From an uncultured Clostridia bacterium (GTDB taxonomy: Bacteria; Bacillota; Clostridia; TANB77; CAG-508): 64,000 nt of DNA. Position 1 is the stretch's first letter; each line of letters starts with the position of its first letter. The notes beneath the pieces are model-generated. The model was not told the DNA's origin, did no database searches, and was given only the letters and a program-made list of their open reading frames with translations. This document shows positions 61,137 through 64,000 of this stretch, piece after piece. Made by a program: the position numbers and the translations under genes. The stretch covers positions 1 to 64,000 of the forward strand of contig CAJFII010000010.1 in the NCBI GenBank assembly GCA_904381285.1, in the 5' to 3' direction.

Positions 61137-62105
61137 CTATTTGTTTAGATCTTTATTTGTTTCTTTCTCTTCATTGTATCTGTCTATAAAATATAAAGGA
61201 CGTCTTTTAGTTTCATAAAAAGCCCTTCCTAAGTATTCTCCAATAACGCCTAAAAATATTAATTGAATACCACCTAAAAATAAAATTACGACCATTGTTG
61301 AAGAATAACCAGGAACATCAACTCCGTTGAAAAGAGTTTTGAAAATGATAACTAGCATATATATAAAACCAGCAATAGAAATTAAAATACCTATTAATGC
61401 TGACCATCTAAGTGGTGCGGTTGTAAATGAAGTTAAACCATCTATAGAAAGATTTATTAATTTTCCATAATTCCATTTAGTTTGTCCAGCAGCACGAGGG
61501 TCTCTATCATATAATATTTCCTTTTTATTATATCCAATAAAGCTAAATAATCCTTTTGTATAACGTTGAGATTCACGAATAGATTTTAATGCTTCAACAC
61601 AACGTCTATCTAATAATCTAAAATCACCAGTATCTTTTTGAATTTCTATATTAGTAACACTTTGAAGAGTTTTATAATACAATTTTGAAGTAAGTTTTTT
61701 CATAAAAGTTTCGCCTTTTCTAGATCTTCTTTTAGCATAGACATCATCGTAACCTTGTTCCCAATATTCTAACATTTTAGGAATAAGCTCAGGTGGATCT
61801 TGTAAATCTGCATCAATGATAATAACACAATCACCTTTAGAATAATCAAGACCAGCTATCATAGCTGTTTCTTTACCATAATTTCTAGAAAGATTTAAAT
61901 AACAAATTCTATTATCTCTTTTTCGTAAATCTTGCATAATTTTAAAAGTATTGTCTTTACTACCATCATTTACTAATAAGATTTCAAAATCATATTTAGT
62001 TAGTTCATCCATTATTTTTTTTAATCTGTCATATAGTAGATTTAGTACTTCCTGTTCGTTATATGCTGGAACAAGGATAGTAACTAATTTTTTGTCATTT
62101 TCCAT
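61137..62105 (-). CDS. Glycosyltransferase family 2, polyprenyl-phosphate type (GtrB-like)
   Basis: A 322-residue enzyme that probably transfers a sugar from UDP/GDP-sugar to undecaprenyl phosphate. ATG 62105 follows GGAGG; an in-frame ATG at 62138 lies in the promoter hairpin. The GT-A domain has VTILVPAYNEQEVLNLLYDR, DCVIIIDADLQDPPELIPKM (the DxD motif), and DTGDFRLLDRRCVEALKSI. Two C-terminal membrane helices (about 225-250 and 270-290) and EYLGRAFYETKRRPLYFIDR are typical. No flippase or final transferase is adjacent. Confidence 0.9.
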   Translation of the reverse strand: MENDKKLVTILVPAYNEQEVLNLLYDRLKKIMDELTKYDFEILLVNDGSKDNTFKIMQDLRKRDNRICYLNLSRNYGKETAMIAGLDYSKGDCVIIIDADLQDPPELIPKMLEYWEQGYDDVYAKRRSRKGETFMKKLTSKLYYKTLQSVTNIEIQKDTGDFRLLDRRCVEALKSIRESQRYTKGLFSFIGYNKKEILYDRDPRAAGQTKWNYGKLINLSIDGLTSFTTAPLRWSALIGILISIAGFIYMLVIIFKTLFNGVDVPGYSSTMVVILFLGGIQLIFLGVIGEYLGRAFYETKRRPLYFIDRYNEEKETNKDLNK

Positions 62106-62115
62106 GATAAAACCT

Positions 62116-62155
62116 CCATGTAAACTATTATATATCATAATTTACATGGAGTAAA
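62116..62155 (-). promoter_or_regulatory. Promoter of the GT2 gene with flanking inverted repeat
   Basis: On the minus strand, -35 TTTACT (62150-62155), 17-base spacer, -10 TATAAT (62127-62132). CCATGTAAA (62116-62124) and its complement TTTACATGG (62141-62149) flank the -10 box. The repeat could be an operator, or, in RNA, a hairpin touching the ribosome site. Confidence 0.55.
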
Positions 62156-62172
62156 CATTTTTATTTAAAAAT

Positions 62173-63036
62173 TTACTTAATATTATTTGTTACGACATTA
62201 TTTGTAAATCTATAAACTCTACAAATGTCACAATCATTACAAACTGTAACTCTATTTTCAAAAATTAACTTAAGAGTAGTGATAAATTCATCTTCATAAT
62301 TATCTATTAAATGTATATTTAATTTTTCAGGTAATAAATTAAGTAAAGTATTTAAACAATAGTCGTTAGAAGAAAAAGAAATATCAGAAAGATATTTAGC
62401 ATCAAAAATATTATCCTGTATTTGAATAATATTTTTATTATCATCCATTAATATAGATTCTTTATTTACATACAAAAGATGTATTGTATTAACAATACTT
62501 TCTTTAGAATTAACATATAAATGAAGAATATTGATAAATTCATAATATTCTTTTTCGATTAAAAAATTATTTACACATAAATCTATATTATAATCTAAAA
62601 TTTCTTTATAACTTTTTAGCCTAAAATTTACAAATCCATTTAAAACAATAGAATGATGTTCAATAATATATGAATATACAGAATTATATATAGTCTTGTA
62701 TTTTTCATTATAAATGTTTGAGTCAGAATTAAATAAATCAATACAAGAATCTAATATTTGTTTTGTTTCTATATCATTAAAATAAAAATAATTATATGAA
62801 ATAATATTTTTTGTTAATCTTTTTTCATAGAAAAATAATATACATTTTGTAAGTATATCACATAAAATTTTATAAAAATTATCTATATTATCTCCAGAAT
62901 AGTGAATAATAACATTATTATAAATTTTAAAACAATTATTAGAAATATAAACACAATCTAAATTTATATTAGAGAATTCTTTTAGTAGATAGTCTATAAT
63001 ATATTTATTATTACTTTTAATGCACATAGATTTCAT
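62173..63036 (-). CDS. YtxC-like sporulation protein
   Basis: A 287-residue protein resembling the putative sporulation protein YtxC. The C-terminal FITTLKLIFENRVTVCNDCD, then ICRVY is the conserved part, and FVNFRLKSYKEILDYNIDLC, then VNNFLIEKEYYEFI, the central one. ATG 63036 is preferred because AAAGGAGAT lies ten bases upstream; ATG 63057 overlaps it. YtxC is of unknown biochemical function; the match is from the cysteine-rich end and overall pattern, so I am moderately sure. Confidence 0.7.
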   Translation of the reverse strand: MKSMCIKSNNKYIIDYLLKEFSNINLDCVYISNNCFKIYNNVIIHYSGDNIDNFYKILCDILTKCILFFYEKRLTKNIISYNYFYFNDIETKQILDSCIDLFNSDSNIYNEKYKTIYNSVYSYIIEHHSIVLNGFVNFRLKSYKEILDYNIDLCVNNFLIEKEYYEFINILHLYVNSKESIVNTIHLLYVNKESILMDDNKNIIQIQDNIFDAKYLSDISFSSNDYCLNTLLNLLPEKLNIHLIDNYEDEFITTLKLIFENRVTVCNDCDICRVYRFTNNVVTNNIK

Positions 63037-63155
63037 ATTAAAAAAATCTCCTTTCATACTTGTAAAATAGTATCTACCAAAATTGTTTAGATATACATTA
63101 TTTTATGCAATAACTATTATTTTGGGAACTTGTTTATAGTATGAAAGAAGAAGGT

Positions 63156-64000
63156 TTAATAATAAATCATATAATCAATATCTGGAAAAATTTTATCCTT
63201 TTTACAAATATCTTTTAGAAAGACTTCATCTATATTATCATCTTCTTTTAACATATAGTATAATTTAGTAAATCTTCCAATGTGATCCTTAATTCTCTTT
63301 TTAGCATAATCTACCATTGTACCATTGGTTATTATAAATAACCAATCACTACTTTGAGCAAGAAGTAGTTCGCGAGCACATTGATTTAAAGCAAGTTTTT
63401 TTAATTTGTTTTTCTCATTAGGGAATAAATGTGCAAGTTCAACCATTCTATCACCAGCAACATGTAAATGTCTATGTACATAATCATTTGTTTGATTTAA
63501 CCATACTTCGCTATAACCATTTGCACCCCAGCTAGATCTACAAGGAGTAGATACTTGTATTTCAGGGTATTTGTCTATATATTCACCAGGAGTTATTAAT
63601 TTAAAATCACATTTATCATAGTAAATCTTTTTAAATAAAATATATAACCAATCAGGGCCTTCATACCACCAATGACCATATAATTCAGCATCATACGGAC
63701 ATAGGATAATTGGAGGTATATGCATATGAGGTGCTAAACTTGTAATTTGAGCTTGTCTTGAATCAAAGAAATGACCAGCTTGCTTTTCAACAGAATCCAT
63801 TGCCCAAGTTGGATTGTAATAATCCTTATTTTCTGTATTTCCTGTTATCCTATAATATTTAATACCTGTATGAACTCTTACACCATTATGAGCAATATAT
63901 GGCTTAATGTATTCATAATCGGCATCATAACCAATATCGCGATAAAATTCACGATAGTTAAAATCACCTGGATAGCCATTAATAGAACTCCATACTTGTC
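63156..64000 (-). CDS. GH57/DUF1957 1,4-alpha-glucan branching enzyme (5' end outside window)
   Basis: The C-terminal part (about 281 residues) of a GH57 branching enzyme, continuing in frame past the window end. QVWSSINGYPGDFNYREFYR, then DIGYDADYEYIKPYI, DSRQAQITSLAPHMHIPPII, LCPYDAELYGHWWYEGPDWL and SSWGANGYSEVWLNQTNDYV are typical of the family, where PYDAELYGHWW holds the catalytic aspartate. The helical DUF1957 domain ends the protein. It would introduce alpha-1,6 branches into glycogen, complementing the debranching enzyme at 55713. The annotation is secure, though the N-terminal catalytic portion is not visible. Confidence 0.9.
   Translation of the reverse strand, partial: QVWSSINGYPGDFNYREFYRDIGYDADYEYIKPYIAHNGVRVHTGIKYYRITGNTENKDYYNPTWAMDSVEKQAGHFFDSRQAQITSLAPHMHIPPIILCPYDAELYGHWWYEGPDWLYILFKKIYYDKCDFKLITPGEYIDKYPEIQVSTPCRSSWGANGYSEVWLNQTNDYVHRHLHVAGDRMVELAHLFPNEKNKLKKLALNQCARELLLAQSSDWLFIITNGTMVDYAKKRIKDHIGRFTKLYYMLKEDDNIDEVFLKDICKKDKIFPDIDYMIYY

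Noticed and set aside
1..64000. CRISPR array, prophage or insertion sequence
   Set aside because: No regularly spaced repeats, no transposase, integrase or phage structural genes seen. The accessory regions are explained by small acquired or decayed genes.

Overview
The window is very AT-rich, and its gene set is that of a spore-forming member of the Clostridia. It encodes the germination protease Gpr, the cortex-lytic enzyme SleB, a YtxC-like sporulation protein, an Asp23/AmaP pair and the rpsB-tsf ... pyrH-frr-uppS-cdsA-rseP order typical of Firmicutes. Starts are nearly always preceded by AGGAGG-like sites, and TTG and GTG starts are common. An uncultured gut lineage is my inference; no 16S rRNA gene is present to confirm it.

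Layout. 1-2401: an FtsX-type ABC transporter whose two genes each carry one extra base. 2791-4583: a HTH regulator with a glycine-rich repeat tail (frameshifted), then decayed remains of a DUF2326 (ABC-three-component type) protein and of a SEC-C motif. 4757-10217: an envelope module of SGNH hydrolase, DUF4358 protein, ECF sigma factor, RsiV-like anti-sigma, MBOAT acyltransferase and DHHW/AlgX-like protein, which looks like inducible O-acylation of the cell surface. 10244-16722: accessory genes, including an HxlR regulator, a zinc macrodomain/SirTM sirtuin pair, a TetR-controlled membrane operon with two palindromic operators, and LysR plus SDR. 16862-20877: a P-type Mg2+ ATPase and a SOS-box-controlled DNA polymerase IV.

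20950-32613 holds housekeeping genes (folD, dprA, rbgA, mrnC, tRNA-Glu, tlyA, recN, lysS, an M50 protease, tsaD, a phosphoesterase), interrupted by two genes of visibly higher GC (24847-25008 and 27795-28424). 32663-35999 has SPFH/NfeD and a GH18 protein. 36221-48630 is the core run rpsB, tsf, asp23, amaP, nusB, xseAB, fhs, sleB, pyrH, frr, uppS, cdsA and rseP. 48753-54149 has tRNA-Asn, a GNAT enzyme, a phosphoesterase, gene remnants, udk, rdgB, a pilin-like gene and murB. 54179-60323 has yvcK, a glycogen debranching enzyme, ruvC, holA and gpr. 60407-64000 (minus strand) has traX-like, a GT2 enzyme, ytxC and the end of a GH57 branching enzyme.

The most unusual observation is that three otherwise intact genes (ABC ATPase, ABC permease and the essential murB) each contain one extra C that creates an in-frame CGG codon directly before a conserved glycine codon. 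Skipping that C restores the full protein. By eye, CGG is otherwise absent from the window's coding sequence, apart from one codon in each of the two higher-GC genes. This could be tolerated or programmed +1 frameshifting at a starved codon, or a systematic sequencing artefact; the sequence alone cannot decide.
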